Of a stretch of DNA of 64,000 bases, positions 6,995 to 15,500 are shown one piece after another. Both the position numbers and the translations under genes were made by a program. The notes under the pieces were generated by a model that did not search any database, was not told the DNA's origin, and worked only from the letters and a program-made list of their open reading frames with translations. This DNA is from Bosea sp. Tri-49 (GTDB taxonomy: Bacteria; Pseudomonadota; Alphaproteobacteria; Rhizobiales; Beijerinckiaceae). The stretch spans positions 3,224,001 through 3,288,000 of the forward strand of contig NZ_CP017946.1 in the NCBI RefSeq assembly GCF_003952665.1. The letters run 5' to 3'. Position 1 is the first letter of the stretch; the number at the start of each line of letters is the position of its first letter.

Positions 6995-8893
6995 TCACAG
7001 GAACATCGTCGAGAAGGACGGCACGTAGGCGATGATGGCGAGGCCGGCGAGTAGGGCCAGCAGATACGGCCAGATCGCGCCCATCGCCTCGTCCGGTTCG
7101 ACATTGCCGATCTTGCAGGCGATGTAGAAGCCGATGCCGATCGGCGGCGTCATCAGGCCGATGTTCATCGCGGTGACGACAACCATCGAATAGTGGATGT
7201 CGTTGATGCCGAGGCTCTTGGCGATCGGGAACATCAGGGGCGCCATCAGGACGATCGCCGGCAGGCCCTCGAGCACGCAGCCGAGGATCATGAAGACGAC
7301 GATCGTCACCGCCATGAAGCTGATCCAGCCGCCGGGCAGATGCGACATCGCGGTCGCAAGATCGCGGGCGAAGCCGGTCTGGGTCAGCGCCCAGGCCATG
7401 GCCGAGGCGGTGCCCAGGATCAGCAGGATCGCGCCGGAGAGCGCCGCGGTCTCAACCAGCATGCCGTAGAAGGTGCGCCAGCTGATGCCGCCATAGAGGA
7501 CGATGCCGACGATCAGCGCGTAGAGCACCGCGATGGTCGAGACCTCGGTCGCGGTGGCGACGCCGCCGCCGACGGCGCTGCGGATCAGGAAGGGCAGGAC
7601 GAGCGCTGGCGCCGCGATCAGCGCCGTCTTCCAGATCGTCGCGAACGGCGCGCGGCGCACGCCCTTCAGCATCTCGCCGCGGGCCTTCCAGCGCGCCAGG
7701 ATCGCGAGCACGAGCAGCAGCACGGTCGCGACGACAAGGCCGTTGGTGAAGAGCCCGGCGATCGAGACGCCGGCAACCGAGCCGAGCACGATCAGGACGA
7801 TCGAGGGCGGCACGGTCTCGGCCATGGCGGCGCCGGTCGAGAGCAGCGCAATCAATTCCTTGGGCTGGTAGCCGCGCCGCTTCATCTCCGGGAACAGCGC
7901 CGGCGCCACCGTCGCCATATCGGAGACTTTTGAGCCGGAGATGCCGGAGACCAGGAAGAGCGAGCCGAGCAGCACATAGGACATGCCGGCGCGGACATGG
8001 CCGAGCATCGAGGCCAGGAAATCGACGATCGCCTTGCCCATGCCGGTGGCGTCGAGCACGCAGCCGAGCAGCACGAAGATCGGCACCGAGAGCAGGATCA
8101 GGCTCGACACGCCCTCGTCCATGCGCCCGATCATCACGAAGATCGGCACGGTCGTGCTGAAGGAGAGGAAGCAGAGTGCCCCCAGCCCGAAGCAGAAGGC
8201 GATCGGCACGCCGGCGACGAGGCAGAGAGCGACGACGCCGAGCAGGAAGATCACGATGTTGACGTAGCCGAGCGTCTTGAACACCGGCGTCAGCAGGAAA
8301 AAGGCCGCCGCGACGACGCCGATCACCGCCGCGGAGATCAGGAGGTCGCGCAGCGTGCAGGTCTTGACCGCATAGGTCAGCACCAGCGCCAGCATGGCGA
8401 TGATGCCGAAGGCGATGGCTGAGACCCGGTAGCTCGAGGGTATGTTGAGCGCCGCCGAGGTGACGTAGGATTCCTCGATGACATAGTCGATCGCCGGCCA
8501 GGTCATCACGGCAAGGAAGGTCGCGACCGCGAGCAGGCCGAAGGCATGGGCAAGGCCGCGCAGGCGTTCAGGCAGCATCCCGACGAACAAGGTCAGGCGC
8601 AGATGCTCATTGCGGTCGATTGCGATGGCGGCGCCGAGCATGGCGAGCCAGAGGAAGCAGATCGAGGCGGCCTCATCGATCCACACCACTGGGATCGACA
8701 GCACATAGCGTGAGGTCACGCCGGCGAGCAGCAGCGTGACGATGGCGACGAGCAAGGTCGCGGCAATGATCTCGAGCGGGCGCACCAGCGCCGAGCCGAC
8801 ACGCTTGGGGGTATGGTCGAGGCTCTCCAGGACCGCGGCGACGCCATCGCTGGCATGCGCGCCGGCGGCTGCGCTCGTGCTTGTTTCGGCCAT
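6995..8893 (-). CDS. TRAP transporter fused DctQ-DctM membrane subunit
   Basis: A 632-residue integral membrane protein in which the small (DctQ, about residues 40-200) and large (DctM, about 205-632) TRAP subunits are one polypeptide. DctQ-like features are four helices with VVWIDEAASICFLWLAMLGA and RNEHLRLTL. DctM-like features include ISGSKVSDMATVAPALFPEM, AMAETVPPSIVLIVLGS and MTPPIGIGFYIACKIG. The ATG at 8893 is chosen for its GGGAGGAG ribosome site; the longer frame adds an unlikely 33-residue leader. It is paired with the dctP gene downstream and divergent from iclR, its probable regulator. Confidence 0.94.
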   Translation of the reverse strand: MAETSTSAAAGAHASDGVAAVLESLDHTPKRVGSALVRPLEIIAATLLVAIVTLLLAGVTSRYVLSIPVVWIDEAASICFLWLAMLGAAIAIDRNEHLRLTLFVGMLPERLRGLAHAFGLLAVATFLAVMTWPAIDYVIEESYVTSAALNIPSSYRVSAIAFGIIAMLALVLTYAVKTCTLRDLLISAAVIGVVAAAFFLLTPVFKTLGYVNIVIFLLGVVALCLVAGVPIAFCFGLGALCFLSFSTTVPIFVMIGRMDEGVSSLILLSVPIFVLLGCVLDATGMGKAIVDFLASMLGHVRAGMSYVLLGSLFLVSGISGSKVSDMATVAPALFPEMKRRGYQPKELIALLSTGAAMAETVPPSIVLIVLGSVAGVSIAGLFTNGLVVATVLLLVLAILARWKARGEMLKGVRRAPFATIWKTALIAAPALVLPFLIRSAVGGGVATATEVSTIAVLYALIVGIVLYGGISWRTFYGMLVETAALSGAILLILGTASAMAWALTQTGFARDLATAMSHLPGGWISFMAVTIVVFMILGCVLEGLPAIVLMAPLMFPIAKSLGINDIHYSMVVVTAMNIGLMTPPIGIGFYIACKIGNVEPDEAMGAIWPYLLALLAGLAIIAYVPSFSTMFL

Positions 8894-8972
8894 AAGGGCC
8901 GCTCCTCCCATACGCCCGTCCTGTCGGCAGCGCCGGTCCAGTGGGTCCACATTATGGCGAATTGGCTCGCTC

Positions 8973-8986
8973 GTTCCGGCTGGAAC
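8973..8986. promoter_or_regulatory. Candidate IclR operator, GTTCC-N4-GGAAC
   Basis: A perfect inverted repeat GTTCC-GGCT-GGAAC lies in the 178-bp divergent spacer between the TRAP gene (start 8893) and iclR (start 9072), near the middle. IclR-family sites are typically short palindromes with TTCC/GGAA arms. Placement suggests control of both directions; binding is inference. Confidence 0.45.
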
Positions 8987-9071
8987 ATACACGGATCGAT
9001 CGCTGTTGCAATCACCGACGCTGCCATCTACACCTTTAAAGCAGAAGAGAGGTCCGCATCATGGACCCAAT

Positions 9072-9944
9072 ATGGCGGAGGACATGCAGCCCGATTCCGT
9101 GCCGACGCCCGATCTGTCAGGCTCGCAGAGCGTCGACCGCGCCTTGCGATTGCTGGCGCTCGTCGGCCGCGAGAGCGCCTCGGGCCTGCCGCTCAGCGAG
9201 ATCGTCGAAGAGAGCGGACTGAACAAGCCGACCGTCCGGCGCCTGCTGCTGGCGCTGATGCGAGCGGGGCTGGTCGAGCAGGAGGCGCGCACGCGGCGCT
9301 ACCATCTCGGCGAGGAGGCTTTCGTGCTCGGCCTGCTCTCGGGACAGCGCCATGGCCTGCTCGACCTTGCCATGGCGAGCCTGCATGCGCTCTCCGACAC
9401 GACGCAGGACACCAGCTTTTTCTCGATCCGGCGCGACCGCTTCGCCATCTGCCTGCATCGCGAGGAAGGCACCTGGCCGGTGCGCACCCACGCTTTGCAG
9501 GCCGGCGACCAGCACCCGCTCGGGGTCGGCGCCGGCTCGCTCGCCATGCTGGCGCTGATCCCGGACGCCGAATCCACCGCGATGATCGAGGCCAACCGCG
9601 CCATCCTCGCCGCACGCTATCCGGCCTATGCGCCAGCCCAGCTCATCACCGATATCGCGCTGGCGCGGGCACAGGGCTTTGCCCTCAATCCCGGCCGCAT
9701 CGTCGCGAACTCCTGGGGCATCGGCGTCGGCGTGCGCTATCCGGATGGGCGCGTCGCCGGGGCACTCAGCATCGCCGCGATCGATTCACGCATGCAGCCG
9801 CAGCGGCAGGAGGAGCTCGCCGTCCTGCTGCGCCGCGAGGCGCGGCAGGTTGAGACCCGGATCGCCGCCATGCTCGACCGGCGGCAGGCGCAGCCGAAGC
9901 TGCCAGCACAAGACGAGATCAGGACAGCGGAGACGACGCCATGA
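9072..9944 (+). CDS. IclR family transcriptional regulator
   Basis: A 290-residue regulator with the IclR winged helix-turn-helix near the N-terminus (QSVDRALRLLALV, then LSEIVEESGLNKPTVRRLL and TRRYHLGEEAF). A GAF-like effector domain follows (LHREEGTWPVRTHALQAG, HPLGVGAGSLAMLA, GIGVGVRYPDGR). The ATG at 9072 starts nine bases past another ATG in a different frame; ATG 9084 is possible. It is divergent from the TRAP transporter and overlaps the acyl-CoA synthetase gene by ATGA, so it probably regulates both. IclR proteins often bind aromatic or small carboxylic acids. The ligand is unknown. Confidence 0.92.
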   Translation: MAEDMQPDSVPTPDLSGSQSVDRALRLLALVGRESASGLPLSEIVEESGLNKPTVRRLLLALMRAGLVEQEARTRRYHLGEEAFVLGLLSGQRHGLLDLAMASLHALSDTTQDTSFFSIRRDRFAICLHREEGTWPVRTHALQAGDQHPLGVGAGSLAMLALIPDAESTAMIEANRAILAARYPAYAPAQLITDIALARAQGFALNPGRIVANSWGIGVGVRYPDGRVAGALSIAAIDSRMQPQRQEELAVLLRREARQVETRIAAMLDRRQAQPKLPAQDEIRTAETTP

Positions 9945-11581
9945 CCACGAGCGCAGCGGGCGCCGGCCCGGCGGGCGGGCTGAAGCCCGTGACGACGCGG
10001 GTGATGAACCTCGCGCATTTTCTGACACGCAATGCCCGCCGCTTCGGCGACCGGCCCGGGCTGATCTGGGGCGAGCGGCAATGGAGCTGGAGCGAGCTCG
10101 ACGCGGCGACGCATGCGCTCTGTGCCGCGCTGTCCGCCCGCGGCATCGGTAAGGGCGACCGCATCCTCGTCCATTCGAAGAACTGCGACGAGATGTTCGT
10201 CTCGATGTTCGCCGCATTCCGGCTCGGTGCCGTCTGGGTGCCGACCAATTTCCGCCTGATGCCGGACGAGGTCGCCTGGCTCGCGACCTCCTCGGGCGCC
10301 AAGGGCTTCCTCTGCCATGGTGATTTCCCCGATCATGCTGAGGCCGTCGCCAAGGAGAGCAAGGCGCTGCAGTTCACCTGGCGGATCGGCGCCGGCGCTT
10401 TCGGCGAGACGACACTGACCGAGGCGATCGCCGCGCATCAGGGCAGCCACGTGGCCGACGCGGTCGTCGACCGCGACGATCCCTGCTGGTTCTTCTTCAC
10501 CTCGGGCACGACCGGCCGCTCCAAGGCGGCGGTGCTGACTCATGGCCAGATGGGCTTCGTCATCACCAACCATCTCGCCGACCTCGTGCCGGGTTCGACC
10601 GAGCAGGACGCCTCCCTTGTCGTTGCCCCGCTCTCGCATGGCGCCGGCGTGCATCAGCTCGTCCTCTCCGCCCGCGGCGCGCCGACGATCCTCTTGCCGA
10701 CCGAGCGCTTCGACATCGACGAGGCCTTCCGGCTGATCGCGAAGTACCGCGTCACCAACATCTTCACGGTACCGACTATCCTGAAGATGCTGGTCGAGCA
10801 TCCGGCCGTCGACCAGCACGACCATTCCAGCCTGCGCCATGTCATCTATGCCGGCGCGCCAATGTATCGCGAGGACCAGAAGACGGCGCTCGCCAAGCTC
10901 GGCAAGGTGCTGGTGCAGTATTTCGGCCTCGGCGAGGTCACCGGCAACATCACCGTGCTGCCGACCTATCTGCATGAGGAAGAGGACGGCCCGGCGGCGC
11001 GCATCGGCAGCTGCGGCGTCGAGCGTACCGGCATCCAGGTCGCGATCCAGAACGATGCGGGCGAGGAGCTCAAGCCCTTCGAGACCGGCGAGATCTGCGT
11101 GATCGGCCCGGCCGTCTTCGCCGGCTATTACGAGAACCCCGAAGCCAACGCGAAATCCTTCCGCAATGGCTGGTTCCGCACCGGCGACCTCGGCCATATG
11201 GACGAAGAGGGCTTCGTCTACATCACCGGCCGCGCCTCGGACATGTACATCTCCGGCGGCTCGAACATCTATCCGCGCGAGATCGAGGAGAAGATCCTGA
11301 CCCATCCGGCGATCGCGGAGGCTGCCGTGCTCGGCGTGCCCGATGCGGTCTGGGGCGAGATCGGTGTCGCGGTCTGCGTTGCGCGTGGCCATATCGACGA
11401 AAATGAGCTGGCAAACTACCTCGCCGAGAAGATCCCGCGCTACAAGATGCCGAAGCGCTTCTTCTTCTTCGAGGAGCTGCCGAAATCCGGCTATGGCAAG
11501 GTGCCCAAGCGCCTCGTGCGCGACGAGCTGGAGAAGCGCGGCCTGCTCGATTTCGTCCGCGCACCAGGAGCATCAGTGTGA
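9941..11581 (+). CDS. Acyl-CoA synthetase (AMP-dependent, ANL superfamily)
   Basis: A 546-residue ATP-dependent acid:CoA ligase. Visible signatures are the P-loop FFTSGTTGRSKAAVLTH, the acyl-pocket region VQYFGLGEVTGN, WFRTGDLGHMDEEGF, the hinge ITGRASDMYISGGSNIYP and the C-terminal Lys region LPKSGYGKVPKR. It activates a carboxylic acid to its CoA thioester. It starts in a four-base overlap with iclR and overlaps the next gene by GTGA, forming a tight three-gene operon opposite the TRAP importer. The imported anion is therefore a plausible substrate. Chain length or aromatic preference cannot be assigned by eye. Confidence 0.94.
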   Translation: MTTSAAGAGPAGGLKPVTTRVMNLAHFLTRNARRFGDRPGLIWGERQWSWSELDAATHALCAALSARGIGKGDRILVHSKNCDEMFVSMFAAFRLGAVWVPTNFRLMPDEVAWLATSSGAKGFLCHGDFPDHAEAVAKESKALQFTWRIGAGAFGETTLTEAIAAHQGSHVADAVVDRDDPCWFFFTSGTTGRSKAAVLTHGQMGFVITNHLADLVPGSTEQDASLVVAPLSHGAGVHQLVLSARGAPTILLPTERFDIDEAFRLIAKYRVTNIFTVPTILKMLVEHPAVDQHDHSSLRHVIYAGAPMYREDQKTALAKLGKVLVQYFGLGEVTGNITVLPTYLHEEEDGPAARIGSCGVERTGIQVAIQNDAGEELKPFETGEICVIGPAVFAGYYENPEANAKSFRNGWFRTGDLGHMDEEGFVYITGRASDMYISGGSNIYPREIEEKILTHPAIAEAAVLGVPDAVWGEIGVAVCVARGHIDENELANYLAEKIPRYKMPKRFFFFEELPKSGYGKVPKRLVRDELEKRGLLDFVRAPGASV

Positions 11582-12435
11582 GGACGATCCAGCAGCCGGG
11601 GCTGGCCGAGGCCGAGCGCATCCAGTGGATCGAGGGGCGCGGCCGCAAGCTGATTCTCGAACTGAAGCCCGGCCTGCTGCTCGATTCGATCGCCGAAGCC
11701 TTCGCAGCGCAGGGTTTTGCCAGCGGCGTGCTGCGCCTGCCGGCCGGACTTGCGCTCGCGCCTTTCGCCTATGTGATGCCGGCGCTTTCACAGACACCCG
11801 AGCATGCAGCCTTCTACAGCGAGACCTTTCGGCCTGGTGGCGTAACCCGGATCGAGACGGGAGCGCTGACCTTCGGTGAGCGCGACGGCGCGCCGTTCTT
11901 CCATGGCCACGCGCTCTGGCGCGAGGCGGACGGCACCCATAGTGGCGGCCATATCCTGCCGGACCAGAGCTTCCTGGCCGAACCGATCACCGTCGATGCG
12001 ATCGGGCTGGATGGCGCCGGCTTCGTCGCCGGTCATGATCCGGAGACCAATTTCAAGCTGTTCATGCCGGCCGAGCAGCCGAGCGCCGGCGCAGAAGCCC
12101 GCGGCCGCTTCTTCGTGCTGCGGCTACGGCCGAACCGCGATGTCTTCACCACCCTGGAAGCGTTCTGCGCCGAGCGCGGCATCACGCAGGCGATCATCCA
12201 TGGCGGCGTCGGCTCGACCATCGGCGCCCGCTTTGCCGATGAGCGCGTCATCGAACCCTTCGCCACCGAAATCGCAATCACCGCCGGCCATGTCGCCCCC
12301 GGCGCCGATGGCAAGCCGGAAGCGGCACTCGCGATCGCGCTGGTCGACTATACCGGCGGGATGGCGCAGGGCGCGCTCAAGCGCGGTGACAATCCGGTGC
12401 TGATGACACTGGAGCTGGTGCTGGAGGCGCAGTAG
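11578..12435 (+). CDS. Tandem PCC/DUF296-domain protein
   Basis: A 285-residue protein that appears to contain two copies of the PCC (plants and prokaryotes conserved, DUF296) fold. The first, about residues 15-140, has FFHGHALWREADGTHSGGHI, close to the usual DUF296 HG..DG..HGGH pattern. The second, about 170-285, has ITAGHVAPGADGKPEAALAI and GGMAQGALKRGDNPVLMTL. The GTG start overlaps the stop of the synthetase gene (GTGA). Single-domain PCC proteins are small trimeric proteins, some DNA-binding with an AT-hook; no AT-hook is visible here. The operon suggests a metabolic rather than DNA-binding role, but no function is established. Confidence 0.8.
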   Translation: MRTIQQPGLAEAERIQWIEGRGRKLILELKPGLLLDSIAEAFAAQGFASGVLRLPAGLALAPFAYVMPALSQTPEHAAFYSETFRPGGVTRIETGALTFGERDGAPFFHGHALWREADGTHSGGHILPDQSFLAEPITVDAIGLDGAGFVAGHDPETNFKLFMPAEQPSAGAEARGRFFVLRLRPNRDVFTTLEAFCAERGITQAIIHGGVGSTIGARFADERVIEPFATEIAITAGHVAPGADGKPEAALAIALVDYTGGMAQGALKRGDNPVLMTLELVLEAQ

Positions 12436-12456
12436 CGCGCCGCTGCCACCGCTCCG

Positions 12457-12548
12457 CCGTCATTGCGAGGAGCGTCAGCGACGAAGCAATCCAGGGGGGA
12501 GGAGAGCACCGCCGCTCCTGGATTGCTTCGCTGCGCTCGCAATGACGG
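12457..12548. repeat. Palindromic intergenic repeat, family A, copy 2
   Basis: Arms CCGTCATTGCGAG and GAAGCAATCCAGG are mirrored by CCTGGATTGCTTC and CTCGCAATGACGG. The element fills most of the space between the PCC gene and the convergent autotransporter gene. It has the same ends as the copy at 6880-6966 but a different centre. Confidence 0.85.
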
Positions 12549-12580
12549 GATCCGCCAGTGTCTCTTCAGCCGCCCCGCCC

Positions 12581-15500
12581 TCAGAACTTCATCTCGACCC
12601 TTCCCTTGAGGGCGTGGTCGCGTGAGCGTTCGCCGATGGCGGCGGAGTAGGTCAGGCCGAGCGCGGTCGCCTGCGAGATGCGCCAGTCGAGCCCGGCTTC
12701 GGCGACAACAGCCTCGCGATCGATTTGAGCCGCGAACACGCGGGCCGGGGTGGTGCCGAGGGCGAAGGCGGTCTTTGCCTGCGGGGTGAGCTCGCCAAAG
12801 CCGTGGCGCCAGCCGAGCATGGCGCGGGCGAAGAGCGGCATCGTCCCGAGCTGCGCCTCGGCGCGCAGGCCGAGCGTGGTGAAGCCGAGGGTCTGGTCGC
12901 TGGAGAGGACGCGCAGCGCCGCGGCGCCGCCCTGCTCGGTGCCGGCGTCGGTGCTGACCCGGATCAAGGCGAGCTGGGCGAAGGGTTCGAGCGCGAAACC
13001 ATTGAAGGCGAAGCCATAGCCGAGTTCGGCAAAACCTTGCGCCACCGCGCCCGGGCGCTGCAGCCGCAGGCTGTCGCCGAAGCCACGGATCTGAACCTGG
13101 CGGCGGATGTCGCTCTCGCTCCAGCTATAGGCCAGGCCCGCATCCAGACGCAGATTGCCGAAGCGGGCGCCGGCATAGAGCGCGGCATGGCCGCTCTCGA
13201 GCTTGCCGGTGGAGAAGCGGGCATCGAGGTCGAAGCGCGACTGGCTGTAGCCACCGGCGACGCCGACCCTGAGCGACGAGCCGGGAGTGTCGTAGAGCAT
13301 CACATCGGCGCCGAGCAGCGCCCCACCGCTGCGGCGGGACAGGCTCGCGGCATTGCCGTCGGCGTCGCTGTTGCCGGCGCTGCCAAAGGCCTCGCCCCAG
13401 AGGGCATAGCGCGGCTGCGGGACCGGAGCGGCCATCAGCACCGCGCCCTTGCGGCCGGGCAGGTCGGCGCTGAAGGCGGCCGCGACCTGGCCGCCCTGTT
13501 GCGTCAGCAGCGGCCCGCGCAGGCGGCTGAGGATGGTGTCGCGCACCAGCCGGCTCTCGTCGATCATGACGCTGACGGCCTGCGCATGCGCTTCGCCCGA
13601 GAGCAGATCAAAGCCGGCGCGGGCCTCGGCCACCGTGCTAGAGAGCAGCGCGTCGTAGACCGGATTGCCGACGCCGAGCCGCTCGGCCGCCACTGCGATG
13701 AAGCCCTGATTGCGGGTCGAAGCGATGTAGTGGCCGCCAGACCTTCCATCTCCACCGCCACCGCCGCCGCCTCCTCCGCCGCCATCCGGACCGAAGCCGG
13801 TATCATTGCGGGTCATGGTCAAGGTGACATTGGTCGCATCATAGCCGAGCGCAGGCGTCAGGAAGGCGAGGTTCGAGCTGACGCTCGCGAACCGGCCACT
13901 GACCCCGCCGTTCGCGGTCAGGATGGTGTAGCTCGTGCTCGCCGCGTAATTGCCGTTCTCGGCCAGCACCGCGACCGTGCCGCCTGACAGCGTCGCAATC
14001 CCGGAGGCGACGATCCTGTCGCTCTGGCCGGCGGCGTTGACCTCGACCTGATAGGTCGAGCCCGAAGCGAAGGCGACATTGCCGGAGACGGTTAGCGTCC
14101 CGATCGAATTGCCCGGGGCGACCGTGCCACTGGCGTTCGCGACGATGCCGCCGACCGTGCCCGTGCCGCCAAGTTCCGCGCCGCTATTGACCGTCATCAC
14201 GGAATTCGCGACCGAGCCGTTGACCACGAGCTTGCCGGCGTTGACCGTGGTCGCGCCGCTATAGCTGCTCGTCCCCGTCAGCGTAAAGGTCCCGGTGCCG
14301 GTCTTGGTCAGGCCGCCAGTGCCGGTGATCGAGCCCGAGAAGCTCGTCGAGCTGTTGGCGGATCCGGTGGTCAGTCGGCCTGCGCCCAGGGTAACCGTGC
14401 CGCCTCCCGCAAGCGAGCCGATGCTCTGGTTGATGCCGTCGAGATCGAGCCGCGCGCCACTCGCCACCGTGAAAGCCGAAGCGCCCGAGAAGGCGCCGGC
14501 GACACCGGCCCGCAGCGTGCCGCCCGAAACCGTCGTCGCGCCGGAGTAGCTGTGGGTGTTGGTCAGCAGGAGCGTGCCGGACCCAGCCTTCGAGAGCGAG
14601 CCGGTGCCCGAGAAGGACTGCGTCACCGTGAAGGTATTGGCCGCCGCCGCGATGTCGAAGCCGCCGCCGGCCGCGCCGAAGACGATGTTGCGGGCGAGCT
14701 GCGTCAGAGCCGTCCCCGTCACCCGCAGCACGCCGCCGTTCAAGGTCAGCGCACCCGAGACGTCGCCGAGATTGGTATCGGCAGCGATGCTGACCGTGCC
14801 GCCCGCCAGCGTCGTGCCGCCGGTATAGCTATTGGTACCGGTCAGGGTCAGCACGCCGGAACCGCGCTTGGTCAGCGTTCCCACGCCGGAGATATCGTAG
14901 GTCAGCGTCGAAGTATCGGTGAAGTCGGCGACGATGGCGCCGTCGTTGACGATCGCTCCCGCCGTGATGGTCAGCAGACCGGCCGTGCCGCCATTGCCGA
15001 GATTGAGCGTGCCGAGCGTGTCGATCTGAAGGTCGCCCGCGGTGATCCGGAGCTCGCCGCCCTCGGCGAGGGTGACGGACGTCGGATCCGCCGAGCCGGG
15101 ACCGATGGCGAAGGTGTTGGGGATGGTCCAAAGCGAGCCCGCGCCAGTCACCAGCGCGCTGGCGCTGCCGCCGAAATCGGCTTGGACCGCGGCGCCGAGG
15201 GTGACGGTCAGCGTTGCTCCGCCCGAGATGATCAGCGAAGCGTTGCTCGCCAGACCCTGCAGCAGGAATATGTCGGTCGTGACCGAGGAACCGACCCCAT
15301 CGATGCGCAGATTGGAGAAGACGACGAGGCCCGAGCCGGGATTGGTGGTGGTGAGCGTTCCGCCCTGGTCGACGACGACCGTTCCGCCGCTGATGTCGAT
15401 ATTGTCGCCGAAGGTCAGCGAGCCGCCGCGGATGATGAACTGGCCGGTGTCGCAGGCGCAGATCGAGAAGCCGCCGCCGAGTGTGCCAGTGCCGGTATAA

